NCBI GenBank assembly: GCA_903919145.1 | Contig: CAIXGW010000041.1 | Location: forward strand, 20,834-84,833 | Reading direction: 5' to 3' | DNA length: 64,000 nucleotides | Source of the DNA: an uncultured Myxococcales bacterium | GTDB lineage: Bacteria; Myxococcota_A; UBA9042 | Shown here: positions 16,804 to 25,284 of the stretch, piece by piece | Numbering within the stretch: the stretch's first letter is position 1 | Layout: every line of letters begins with the position of its first letter | Position numbers and translations under genes: made by a program | Notes under the pieces: generated by a model | What the model was told of the DNA's origin: nothing | The model's database searches: none | Seen by the model: only the letters and a program-made list of their open reading frames with translations

Positions 16804-18864
16804 ATGACCATGCCCGCGGGCGAAGCCCTTGCCACCTCTGCCCCGGACCACACAGCTCCACCGGTGGCGCTGCCCGACTTGCTGCTGGTGCCGGCCGACG
16901 ACCGCGAGCGGGTCTGGTTTGAGACCTACTACCAGGGCGACACCCAAAAGCAGCTGACCGTGCGGGCCGTCTTGATGGGCTCGGTGCTCGGCGCGTTCAT
17001 GTCGCTTTCCAACCTCTACGTCGGCCTCAAGACCGGCTGGAGCCTGGGGGTAGCGATCACGTCGTGCATCCTGAGCTATGCCATCTGGCAGACGTTTCTC
17101 AAGATCGGCCTGGCCAAAGAGCCCATGACGATCCTGGAAAACAACTGCATGCAGTCCACGGCCACCTCGGCCGGCGCGTCTACGGGCGGCACCATGGTGT
17201 CGGCCATCGCCGCCTACCTGCTCATCACCGGCGAAAACATGAGCTTTTGGTCGCTGTTTTGGTGGACGGCGTTTCTGGCCTTGCTGGGCGTGTGCATGGC
17301 CGTGCCCATGAAGCGCCAGATGATCAACCGCGAGCAGCTCAAATTCCCCAGCGGAATTGCCGCTGCCGAGACGCTGCGTTCGCTGCACGCCGCTGGCTCT
17401 GACGCTATCGACAAAGCCCGCGCGCTGTTTATCGCCCTGGGGGCGGGGGCCGTGATCAAGTGGCTCATAGAGGGCCAGGCCGCCCTGGTCACCAAGTCGC
17501 TGGTGCCGGCGTGGCTGGCGCTGCCAAGTGAATGGGCTCTGCCTTTTTCCATCGGCAAGCGCTCCGCCGAGTCCTACGCGCTGACTCTTCCCGTCGACCC
17601 TATGATGATGGCGGCCGGAGCCATTGTTGGCATGCGCACGGCGGCCTCCATGGCCGTGGGGGCCGTGCTGGTCTTTGGCGTGGTGGGGCCGCAGCTCGAC
17701 CGCGCCGGGGTGTTCAAGGAGATGAAGCTGACCGACTTGTCTGCCCAGGTGGCCGAAGTTCAGCTGGCCCTGCAGACGGCCCCGGCCGAAAAACACGCAG
17801 AGCTCAACAAGAAAATGGTGGCCACCCGCGCCAAGATCGCCACGGTAGAAAACCAAGGCGTAGAGCCAGCTCTGATGATCCGCAAGTGGTCCCTGTGGAC
17901 CGGCTCGGCGATGATGGTGTCTTCTGGCCTGATGGCGTTTGGCTTTCAGTGGCGCAGCATCGGCCGGGCGCTGGGCGGGGCAACGGCGCTGCTGCGGCGG
18001 CGCAAGTCCAGCCAGGTCGATCCCCTGGAGGCCATCGAGGTGCCGCCGACCTGGATGCTCATTGGCCTTGGCATCTCAGCCACCGGCTGCATCGCCATTC
18101 TTCACCACGAGTGGGGCGTGGCGTGGTACTGGGGGCTGATTGCCATCGCCTTGTCTTTCCTGCTGTCGCTGGTCGCCTGTCGCGCTACCGGAGAGACGGA
18201 CATCACGCCGATTGGTGCCATGGGCAAGGTAACCCAGCTGTTCTATGGTGTGGCGCTGCCCAACCACGCCGTGGCCAACCTGATGACGGCAGGGGTCACC
18301 GCAGGGGCCGCCGGTGCCGCGGCCGATCTGCTCATCGACCTCAAGTCCGGCTATCTGCTCGGCGCCAATCCGCGCAAGCAGTTCATTGCTCAGGCTTGGG
18401 GCATTGTCGCGGGCACCTTGGTCGTCGTGCCGGTGTGGTACATCCTGGTGCCGACCGCCGCCGCCATCGGCTCGGCCTCCAAGAATTTTCCAGCGCCGGC
18501 AGCCGAAGTTTGGGCCTCTGTCGCCAAGTTGCTCAGCCAGGGCCTGGGTTCTTTGCACCCCACCATCCTGATGGGCATGGCCGTGGGCGCAGTGCTGGGC
18601 GTCGCTTTGACGATCGCCGATCAGTACGCCCCGCCGCCCATCAAGAAATGGCTGCCCTCGGCCACTGGCCTGGGCCTGGCCTGCGTCATCAACTTCGCCG
18701 ATTCCATTGCCTTCTTGATCGGGGCCGTGGTCGCGCACCTGTGGCAGAAGTGGGACGGCAAGCACGCCGACAAGCTGCTGGTCCCCGTCGCCTCTGGCAT
18801 CATCGCCGGAGAGAGCATCTTGGGCATTGCCATCGCGCTGCTGCAGGCGACTGGCACCCTGTAG
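16804..18864 (+). CDS. OPT family oligopeptide transporter
   Basis: Multi-spanning inner-membrane protein of 686 residues with roughly 14-16 hydrophobic segments. Prokaryotic OPT (COG1297-type) hallmarks include the N-terminal VRAVLMGSVLGAFMSLSNLYVGLKTGWSLG (about 54-83), NNCMQSTATSAGASTGG near 114-130, and KFPSGIAAAETL near 180-191. A large cytoplasmic loop lies around residues 290-360. OPT proteins move oligopeptides or metal chelates by proton coupling; the substrate here is unknown. The K+ channel gene follows 12 bases later, so transport and ion balance may be co-expressed. Confidence 0.88.
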   Translation: MTMPAGEALATSAPDHTAPPVALPDLLLVPADDRERVWFETYYQGDTQKQLTVRAVLMGSVLGAFMSLSNLYVGLKTGWSLGVAITSCILSYAIWQTFLKIGLAKEPMTILENNCMQSTATSAGASTGGTMVSAIAAYLLITGENMSFWSLFWWTAFLALLGVCMAVPMKRQMINREQLKFPSGIAAAETLRSLHAAGSDAIDKARALFIALGAGAVIKWLIEGQAALVTKSLVPAWLALPSEWALPFSIGKRSAESYALTLPVDPMMMAAGAIVGMRTAASMAVGAVLVFGVVGPQLDRAGVFKEMKLTDLSAQVAEVQLALQTAPAEKHAELNKKMVATRAKIATVENQGVEPALMIRKWSLWTGSAMMVSSGLMAFGFQWRSIGRALGGATALLRRRKSSQVDPLEAIEVPPTWMLIGLGISATGCIAILHHEWGVAWYWGLIAIALSFLLSLVACRATGETDITPIGAMGKVTQLFYGVALPNHAVANLMTAGVTAGAAGAAADLLIDLKSGYLLGANPRKQFIAQAWGIVAGTLVVVPVWYILVPTAAAIGSASKNFPAPAAEVWASVAKLLSQGLGSLHPTILMGMAVGAVLGVALTIADQYAPPPIKKWLPSATGLGLACVINFADSIAFLIGAVVAHLWQKWDGKHADKLLVPVASGIIAGESILGIAIALLQATGTL

Positions 18865-18876
18865 CGAGGAGAGGCT

Positions 18877-19920
18877 GTGACCCGCGCCGACCTGCGCCCG
18901 ACCGAAAACCAGCGGATTCGTCAGACGGCTGTGCGGACCGCCTCGCTGGTCGGCGGCATCCTGGTCGTTGGCACCATTGGCTATGGGGGCATAGAAGGCT
19001 GGTCCTTCGGCGACAGCCTGTTCATGACGGTCATCACCCTGGCCACCATCGGCTACGGCGAAGTTCATCCGCTGAGCGATCTGGGCCGCGCCTTCACCAT
19101 CTTCATTATCTTTGTTGGCGTGGGCACTTTGGGCTACGCCTTTGCCGAGGTCACGGCCTTCTTGACCAGCGGTGGCCTGCGCGCCTACCGCCGCCGCGAT
19201 CGCCTGGAGCGTATCATGCGAGAATTGAAGGGCCACACCATTGTCTGTGGCTGCGGCCGGCTTGGCACGGCGCTGGTCGAAGAGCTGCACGCCGAGGGCC
19301 AGCCGTTTGTGGTCATCGACCGTGACCCCAAAGTGTTAGAGAGGCTTGGGCTATTTGGAGACATCGCCTTTTTGCAGGGAGATGCCAATGACGACGCCAT
19401 GCTGCACGCCGCAGGTGTGGACCGCGCCCACGCACTGGTAGCGGCGCTGAATGACGACGCTTCCAACGTGTTTTTGACCCTGACAGCGCGGGTGCTGACC
19501 AAGGAGACCAATCCCCAGCTGATCATCCACGGCAAGGCCGAAGACCCGGCCTCACTGGTCAAGCTAGAGCGCGCTGGCGCCAACCACGTGTTCAGCCCAG
19601 GGCGGGTGGTGGGCCACCGGATTGCCCATCAGATCTTGCGCCCGGCGATCACCGAGCTCATCGGGCTGTCGACCCGCAAAGGCGACCTGGAGCTGGGCAT
19701 TGAGGAGCTGCAGGCTCAGAACATTGGCGCCGTAGGCAAGACCCTGCGCCAATCGGGGCTGTGGGGCCGCCCAGAGCTGATGGTGCTGGCCGTAAAAACC
19801 CGCGACGGTGGGGTCGTCTTTCCGCCCAAGCCCGATGAGCCGCTGCAGCACGGCGACCGCGTGGTCCTGCTCGGCCGCCCTGACCAGCTGATTCAGCCGG
19901 TGGTGTTTGGCAAGAATTAG
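18877..19920 (+). CDS. Two-TM potassium channel with RCK (TrkA-N/TrkA-C) domains
   Basis: Protein of 347 residues from a GTG with GAGGAGAGG upstream. Two membrane helices (about 20-42 and 68-92) flank the pore loop MTVITLATIGYGE, whose TIGYGE is the K+ selectivity filter. The cytosolic part has a Rossmann RCK domain (GCGRLGTALVEEL near 124-136; VIDRDPKVL near 145-153) and a C-terminal TrkA-C domain. Architecture matches MthK-type channels gated by a bound ligand. It overlaps functionally with the upstream OPT gene as one operon, 12 bases apart. Confidence 0.9.
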   Translation: MTRADLRPTENQRIRQTAVRTASLVGGILVVGTIGYGGIEGWSFGDSLFMTVITLATIGYGEVHPLSDLGRAFTIFIIFVGVGTLGYAFAEVTAFLTSGGLRAYRRRDRLERIMRELKGHTIVCGCGRLGTALVEELHAEGQPFVVIDRDPKVLERLGLFGDIAFLQGDANDDAMLHAAGVDRAHALVAALNDDASNVFLTLTARVLTKETNPQLIIHGKAEDPASLVKLERAGANHVFSPGRVVGHRIAHQILRPAITELIGLSTRKGDLELGIEELQAQNIGAVGKTLRQSGLWGRPELMVLAVKTRDGGVVFPPKPDEPLQHGDRVVLLGRPDQLIQPVVFGKN

Positions 19921-20022
19921 GTCGCAAAGGACTGACAAGTATCTGATCGCCGTACGAATTCTAGCACGGCCGCGCCCTAGAAACGGTCGCCCCGGGCACC
20001 GCAGTGCCGCTTGGGCCCAAGG

Positions 20023-21297
20023 TCAGTCGGCCATCGCGCTGCCCATGCCCACCGGCCCGTCCAAGTCGCTGACGCTCAGCGAATAGCGCCGCTCTTCAAA
20101 GGCATAGGGCCCCGGCACCAGCTCAATCACGGTGTGGATGGGGATTTCCATGTTCAGCACGTCTTCGGGGCGCTTGTCCATGAAGTAGGCGTACAGCATC
20201 CGCAGTACCGCCTGATGGCCAATGACCAAAACCGGCTCGCTCTCTCTCTCCAGCTCCAAGATCACCGGCTCCAGGCGTTGCACCACGTCGACATAGCTCT
20301 CTCCCCGCGGGTAGCGGTAGTTGAGCTTGTCTACAGCGCGCGCATCGAATTCTTGAGGCATTTTCTGGGCGATCTCTTGGTAGGTCATGCCATCGCACAC
20401 GCCGGCGTCGATCTCGTCCAAGGCGCGCCACGGCATGGACGGGACCTGCAGGTAGCTGGCCGTCTCGATGGTGCGACGCAGCGTGCTGGTCCACACGTTG
20501 GGCGGCCGGATCGAGTGCTCGCGCACAAACCGGCTCAGCGCTTTGGCATAGAGGTGCCCCTCTGGGCTCAAGCTGGTGTCGCCACCGATCCGTCCTTGCA
20601 CGTTGAAGTCCGACTCGCCGTGGCGGGTCAGCCAGATGGGGCGGCGCACCAGGTGCAGGTTCATCAAGAAGTTGACCAGTTTTCCCGGCAGGAAGCCGCG
20701 AATGCCGTGCATGACGATGATGCGGCCCACATCAATGAGCTTGATGTAGGCGTAGTCCTCTTCTGTTACCGGCTCATAGGTGCGGCTGTAGTGATCAATG
20801 CGCGCGCGGAAGTCGCGGGCGGCATCGTCAGGGTTCATGCCCTCATAGTCGGGCGAAGTCAGCTTGGTTTCGCGGATGTTGGCCTCGACGATCGACGGGT
20901 CCTCGCACACCGACTCGATAAACACCACGTCCAGCCCGGCGGCCTGACAGCGATCGTAGACCTGGCGGCGGCGCTGGGCATTGGTGTTGGTGGCGTCGTA
21001 GATGCCCACGCGGCCGCCGCCCTTCATCCACACCAGCATGTCGTCCAGCGCCGCAGTCGCCAGCTCATTGCGCAGGCGGTTGCCCTCGACATTGGCTGGA
21101 TCAAAGAAATCGTGGCGGTGGTGGGTGCCCAGCTTGCGCCGGCGGTAGTCGCCGATGTTGAAGGTGCGCGCACTAAAACCCAGCCAGTTCAAATAGCGCG
21201 CCAGCTTGCGCGACACAAAAGTCTTGCCGCGGGCGGGCAGGCCAACCAAGACCAGGACCAGCTTGGTGGCTTCGGGAGTGAAGGGGTCGTAGCGCAT
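20023..21297 (-). CDS. Bifunctional 6-phosphofructo-2-kinase / fructose-2,6-bisphosphatase
   Basis: Makes and degrades fructose 2,6-bisphosphate. The start at 21297 is chosen because GAGGAACCG precedes it and the P-loop follows closely; the longer frame is unsupported. 424 residues. The kinase half has VLVGLPARGKT (about 16-26), FNIGDYRRR and FFDPANVEGN. The phosphatase half starts with WLTRHGESDFNVQGRIGGDTSLS (about 223-245) with its catalytic histidine, then LDEIDAGVCDGMTY, RYPRGESYVDVV and the second histidine in VLVIGHQAVLRM. Sequence blocks are those of eukaryotic PFKFB enzymes, with few changes. Both halves look intact. Such enzymes are rare in bacteria; horizontal acquisition is a possibility. 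Confidence 0.93.
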   Translation of the reverse strand: MRYDPFTPEATKLVLVLVGLPARGKTFVSRKLARYLNWLGFSARTFNIGDYRRRKLGTHHRHDFFDPANVEGNRLRNELATAALDDMLVWMKGGGRVGIYDATNTNAQRRRQVYDRCQAAGLDVVFIESVCEDPSIVEANIRETKLTSPDYEGMNPDDAARDFRARIDHYSRTYEPVTEEDYAYIKLIDVGRIIVMHGIRGFLPGKLVNFLMNLHLVRRPIWLTRHGESDFNVQGRIGGDTSLSPEGHLYAKALSRFVREHSIRPPNVWTSTLRRTIETASYLQVPSMPWRALDEIDAGVCDGMTYQEIAQKMPQEFDARAVDKLNYRYPRGESYVDVVQRLEPVILELERESEPVLVIGHQAVLRMLYAYFMDKRPEDVLNMEIPIHTVIELVPGPYAFEERRYSLSVSDLDGPVGMGSAMAD

Positions 21298-21333
21298 CGG
21301 TTCCTCAGCGGTGGGCAAATTGACGAGCGCGCA

Positions 21334-21362
21334 AGCATAGCACAGCTCGTTTGCCTTGTCGG
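21334..21362 (-). promoter_or_regulatory. Candidate promoter of the PFK-2/FBPase-2 gene
   Basis: On the minus strand CCGACA, 17 bases, TATGCT, 36 bases before the ATG. It overlaps a plus-strand candidate (TTGTCG, 16 bases, TAGGAT at 21356-21383) for the winged-helix gene, so the divergent promoters would interfere. Confidence 0.4.
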
Positions 21363-21486
21363 GTATAGGTGATGTGCTAGGATGGGCCGTCGGCCAGCGG
21401 GCACCCCCCACAGGGCGAGGGCGGCCACCAAACTCCTTCAATCCCAACAGAACCACCCAAGCAGCACCGCTGCCGTTAGGAGAGCC

Positions 21487-21717
21487 ATGCAGCCTCGCCA
21501 AGGTACCGCCTCAGAATTCGTTCTGTCGATCTTGACCAAGCACCCCGACCGCGAATTTCGCCCGGGCGACCTGGCGGACCTATCGGCCGGTCGCTTCAGC
21601 CGCGACAACATCTTTGCCTCGCTCAGGTTGTTCTTTGCCGACGGCCAGGTGATCCGCAACAAGGATGGCCGCGACGCCTGGTGGGCGATTACTGAAGCCG
21701 GCCTGCAGACCCGCTAG
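21487..21717 (+). CDS. Small winged-helix-like protein
   Basis: Protein of 76 residues beginning at ATG 21487, preceded by TAGGAGAGCC. The sequence EFVLSILTKHPDREFRPGDLADL followed by FSRDNIFASLRLFFADGQVIRNKDGRDAWWAITEAG has the helix-turn-helix-wing pattern of a DNA-binding fold. It is divergently placed to the PFK-2/FBPase-2 gene and could regulate it, but only position supports that. No family was recognised. Confidence 0.6.
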   Translation: MQPRQGTASEFVLSILTKHPDREFRPGDLADLSAGRFSRDNIFASLRLFFADGQVIRNKDGRDAWWAITEAGLQTR

Positions 21718-21770
21718 TACCCCAAACCCCAATTTCGTTCCGGGTTCCGCAGCGGACGCGGTTTGGGGTA
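21718..21770 (+). terminator. Long-armed hairpin after the winged-helix gene
   Basis: TACCCCAAACC at 21718-21728 pairs perfectly with GGTTTGGGGTA at 21760-21770, an 11-base stem whose 31-base loop contains a small CCGCAGCGG hairpin. It begins directly after the stop codon but has no T run. It may stop transcription or stabilise the mRNA end. Confidence 0.5.
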
Positions 21771-21794
21771 CGGAACAAGACCCAGCAGCAGCCG

Positions 21795-21848
21795 CCAAGA
21801 CCTGTGAACAAGAGCCGGGTGTAACCCGGATCGAATGCACGGTCTTGG
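21795..21848 (+). other. Second structured hairpin upstream of pepQ
   Basis: CCAAGACC at 21795-21802 pairs with GGTCTTGG at 21841-21848, extended by GTG/CAC after one bulge. Inside, CCGGG (21815-21819) pairs with CCCGG (21825-21829) around TGTAA. It looks like a folded leader 60 bases before pepQ. It has no tRNA geometry (54 bases). Confidence 0.4.
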
Positions 21849-21909
21849 GTACTAGCCCTGAGCCCCTTCTCTCCTGCATCGCCGTCCTGTGCGGCACTGA
21901 GCGGGCACC

Positions 21910-23256
21910 ATGCCATCATTGCAGTTTCCCCTACAGGAGAGCTTGTATGCCGAGCACCTGAGTGTGCTTCAGCGCGGCTATGAGCGAGTACTGGAACAGC
22001 ACGGCTACGCATGCGCAGTGGTCCTGAGCGGTCAGCCCTTGCGCAAGTCCATGGCAGATGACCAGTACTGGCCGCTGCGCATCACCCCGCACTTTGCCCA
22101 CTGGCTGCCCCTGCAGTCGCCTGGCTGTGCGCTGGTGGTGCAGGCTGGGCAGCGCCCGCGGCTGTTGTGGTGGCAGTGCGCCGATTTCTGGGAGGGGCCG
22201 CCAGAGCCCGCGTCGCTGCTGTGGCGCGAACACCTGACGGTAGAGACCTACACCGACGCCGAGCACCTGCTGCGCCAGCTGCCGCGCCCTGCCGCGCTGT
22301 GGCTGGGAGACGACCGCGAGCTGGCCACCCTGGGGGACCCGGACCCCGACGCCGAGCGCCGACTGCGGGCCGTCAGGGATCTGGACGAGCTGCGGGTTCA
22401 CAAAACCCCCTACGAAGTCGAGTGTTTGGTCCACGCCAATGCCCGCGCGGCGGCCGGGCACCAGCGGGTGCGGCTGGCCTTTGCCAGTGGCGACTGCAGC
22501 GAGCTGGACCTGCACCTGCAGTACTTGTTGGCTACCTCTCAAGATGATCCAGAGACCCCTTACAAGAACATCGTGGCGCTGGGCCACCACGCCGCCACCT
22601 TGCACCACGTGGCCTATGGCAAGCGCCCGGGCCAAGCGCAGTCTCTGCTGCTGGATGCCGGCGCCACGTTTCTGGGCTATCACGCAGACATTACCAGAAC
22701 TTGGATCAAGGGAGACGGCGCGGCCGCCGATGTGTTTCGGGCCCTCATCGACGGCGTAGAGCGTCTGCAGCTGGCCCTCTGCGACGGCGCCACCGCCGGC
22801 CGCAACTATCAGGACCTGCACGATCAGGCCCACCTGCACATCGGCGTCTTGCTGCGCGACCTTGGGATCGTGCACAGCTCGGCCGAAGAGAGCGTAGCCA
22901 AAGAGGTGACGTTCGCCCTGTTTCCCCATGGCCTGGGCCACTCTCTGGGCCTGCAGACCCATGACGTGGCCTGTGCCCGCATCCGCCCCCGCGCCGACAA
23001 CCCGTACCTGCGCACGACCCGCCTGATCGAGCCGGGCATGGCCCTGACCGTCGAGCCGGGCGTCTACTTCATTGACGCTCTGCTGCAGCCGCTGCGCCAC
23101 GGCCCACAGGCGGCGCTGCTCAACTGGCCGCTGCTGCAGGCGCTGGCGCCCTTTGGCGGGGTCCGCATCGAAGACGACTTGATCATCGGCAGCGGCCCTC
23201 AGGGCTTGCGCAACCTGACCCGAGAGGTCCTGCCCCAGGGCGGCGGCGCGGCCTGA
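21910..23256 (+). CDS. pepQ: Xaa-Pro dipeptidase (PepQ-like, M24B)
   Basis: Cytosolic metallopeptidase that splits X-Pro dipeptides. 448 residues, as in E. coli PepQ. N-terminal domain has VVLSGQPLRKSMADDQYWPLRITPHFAHW. Metal-binding residues of the pita-bread fold are all seen: LLDAGATFLGYHADITRTW (two Asp, about 247-265), FPHGLGHSLGLQTHD (His, about 338-352), TVEPGVYF (Glu) and GGVRIEDDLII (Glu). Some family members also hydrolyse phosphotriesters. The start at 21910 was kept as the first in-frame ATG; no strong ribosome site is visible there. Confidence 0.9.
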   Translation: MPSLQFPLQESLYAEHLSVLQRGYERVLEQHGYACAVVLSGQPLRKSMADDQYWPLRITPHFAHWLPLQSPGCALVVQAGQRPRLLWWQCADFWEGPPEPASLLWREHLTVETYTDAEHLLRQLPRPAALWLGDDRELATLGDPDPDAERRLRAVRDLDELRVHKTPYEVECLVHANARAAAGHQRVRLAFASGDCSELDLHLQYLLATSQDDPETPYKNIVALGHHAATLHHVAYGKRPGQAQSLLLDAGATFLGYHADITRTWIKGDGAAADVFRALIDGVERLQLALCDGATAGRNYQDLHDQAHLHIGVLLRDLGIVHSSAEESVAKEVTFALFPHGLGHSLGLQTHDVACARIRPRADNPYLRTTRLIEPGMALTVEPGVYFIDALLQPLRHGPQAALLNWPLLQALAPFGGVRIEDDLIIGSGPQGLRNLTREVLPQGGGAA

Positions 23257-23319
23257 CCGCGGTCTGGGCGGTTGAGTCAGCAATTTTGAGCAATTGCAAA
23301 CGGATTGCGGCAAGAGCCC

Positions 23320-25284
23320 TTAGGCCGTGCCATGGCGCAGCTGCAGCCACATCTTCTCGGAACGCTGCTGCAGCTCTGCCAGGTTGTCCACGCCGCGCTG
23401 GTAGAGGTGGTCCAGCATTTGCTCGGCGTAGGCGGTGCTGGCCTGGCGTTCGCGCACCAGCTCGGCCATCTGCTGCTCCAGGCCTTCTTGCAGCACTCCG
23501 CAGTTCACGTCGATGGCCACGTACTGGTCGACCTTGGGCCGCGGCCGCCGTCGCCCGCCAAACCGGACTTCCAGCGCCTGCCGCCACTGGACCAGCGCCT
23601 CGATGACGGGCAGCGTCAGGCCGGGCAGGCCGACAAGGCGATCGCGCTCCACGTCGGCGGCCGTCTGAATCTGCCTGAGCAGCAAAGTCTTCTTGCGGTC
23701 CTGGGTCACTGCAGGGGGCAGATCGGCTTGCAGCAGGGGCACTTGCTCCAGCGCTTGCTGCAGCGCCGGGTCAATGGCATCGCGCTCCAGCTTGTCGATC
23801 TCTTGCTGGCGACGGGCCACCATGCCCAAGTGCCGGTCGGTCAGCAAGCTGAAGGCTTCGGCGATCTGCCGGTCGCGGGCGCGGTGCTGATAGGCCTCGG
23901 CCCGCCACAAGTCGCCGTGGTGGACCACCGTTTCCAAGCGAGTCTGCAGGTCCTGCACGGCATTTTGCCACGGCTTGAGCCGCCCGCGCTGCCACAGAAC
24001 GCCGGCCACCCACACGCCAATGCCTGGGCCCAGCAGCGCCTTGGCTGACCAGCCGCTGTCCTGCGCCAGAAACGCAGTGCCGCTCAGCGCCATCAGCCCG
24101 CCCAACACCCTGACGTAGTAGCTGGGCACGTGGGCCGGCGGGTCGTGGCGGATCACCCGCTGCGCCAGCGCCAGCACCTGCTCTTGGCCCAGCGGCTGCT
24201 CATAGACAGTGGGATCGGGCGGCGCTGCCGTCGTTGCCATGGCGCGGCACAGCTCTTCCAGGACGTCGGTCCGAGGCGCCCAAGTGGAGACGTACTGATC
24301 GCGACCAGCCCGCGCAAAATACGCGTAGTGCAGGCTCGCTTCAATCTGGCACCACGGGCAGCGCGATGCCCCTTTGGGGACGGCATGGGCGTCTTCGACC
24401 GGGCAGGTCTCCAGCTCTTCGGCAAAGGACAGCAGGTGCTGCAGCCACTGCTGCGGAGACGGCCGGCCCTCTTCTGCGCCCTCTGCACCAAAGGCCAGCA
24501 AGAAGCTTTGCTGGATCGCCCCAGGTGCTGCCGTCATGGGCAGCAGGTGCGGCAGGCGCTGGGCCACCTGCGGGTAGTCGAATTCGCTTGCGGCAATGGC
24601 CGCACCCAGGTCGCCGGCCAGACCGCCCGAGAAGGGGTGGCGACCCATAAACACCAGCTTGAACAGCAGCACGGCCAAGCCAAAGCGGTCATGGTTGGGT
24701 GTGCGGACGACCTGCGAGAAGCGCACGCCCTGCAGCTCTGGCGGGGTGTAGTCAGCCACGCCCACGCCGGTCAGGTAAACGCGCTCGCCCTGGCGAATCT
24801 GAAAGGAGTCGGCATCCACCAGCCACGGCCGGCCCAGGCCGTCCAGCAGCAGGTTGCGCTCGTTGACGTCGCCGACTACCACCCCGTGGGTGTGCAGCCC
24901 GGCAAAGATCCGGGCGCACTGGGCTGCCACCTCGACCAGGGTTCGCCAGCTGGCCTTGGGAAAAGTCTGCTTGCGCTGTTCTGGGTTATAGAGTTCGTGC
25001 ACCGGGTGCTGGCTGGCCAGGCGCGTCATCACAAAGCCGCGCACCCGTCCCTCTTGGTCGCGCAGAATTCTCTGGGGCCAGGCGCACTGTTCGGCCAGCT
25101 CTGGGGCGCGCCGCAGCAGCTGCACCATCCAGCTCAGCTTGTCGACGCGCTCTTGGCCAGGCATTTCGGTGTAGATCTTGGCAGCCAGCGTCGGCTCGCC
25201 AGCGACGGCGTGGACAAAGCCTTCGCCGCCGCGGCCAATCTCGGCGGCCAGCTCGATGCGCCGTTCGCCGTCATGCAGCTGCAT
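23320..25284 (-). CDS. YegI-like protein kinase with membrane helices and HhH segment
   Basis: Protein of 654 residues. Kinase-like lobe: Gly loop IGRGGEGFVHA (about 16-26), Lys in LAAKIY, catalytic-loop equivalent GVVVGDVNERNLLLD (about 127-141), and metal-binding VDADSF in place of DFG (about 149-154). CPxxC-type cysteines (C..ASRCPWC) follow. Two hydrophobic helices lie at about 390-425. The C-terminus carries LVGLPGLTLPVIEALVQWR, a helix-hairpin-helix-like motif. E. coli YegI has the same build. It is third in the VWA-PP2C-kinase operon; its start overlaps the phosphatase gene by 14 bases. The target is unknown. Confidence 0.82.
   Translation of the reverse strand: MQLHDGERRIELAAEIGRGGEGFVHAVAGEPTLAAKIYTEMPGQERVDKLSWMVQLLRRAPELAEQCAWPQRILRDQEGRVRGFVMTRLASQHPVHELYNPEQRKQTFPKASWRTLVEVAAQCARIFAGLHTHGVVVGDVNERNLLLDGLGRPWLVDADSFQIRQGERVYLTGVGVADYTPPELQGVRFSQVVRTPNHDRFGLAVLLFKLVFMGRHPFSGGLAGDLGAAIAASEFDYPQVAQRLPHLLPMTAAPGAIQQSFLLAFGAEGAEEGRPSPQQWLQHLLSFAEELETCPVEDAHAVPKGASRCPWCQIEASLHYAYFARAGRDQYVSTWAPRTDVLEELCRAMATTAAPPDPTVYEQPLGQEQVLALAQRVIRHDPPAHVPSYYVRVLGGLMALSGTAFLAQDSGWSAKALLGPGIGVWVAGVLWQRGRLKPWQNAVQDLQTRLETVVHHGDLWRAEAYQHRARDRQIAEAFSLLTDRHLGMVARRQQEIDKLERDAIDPALQQALEQVPLLQADLPPAVTQDRKKTLLLRQIQTAADVERDRLVGLPGLTLPVIEALVQWRQALEVRFGGRRRPRPKVDQYVAIDVNCGVLQEGLEQQMAELVRERQASTAYAEQMLDHLYQRGVDNLAELQQRSEKMWLQLRHGTA

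Noticed and set aside
17532..19325. 597-residue plus frame spanning the OPT and K+ channel genes
   Set aside because: It reads through two well-supported genes in another frame and has an Arg/Gly/Ala composition typical of GC-rich shadows.
21795..21848. Possible tRNA (a TCGAAT stretch inside a closed stem)
   Set aside because: Only 54 bases with no T-arm or anticodon pairing.
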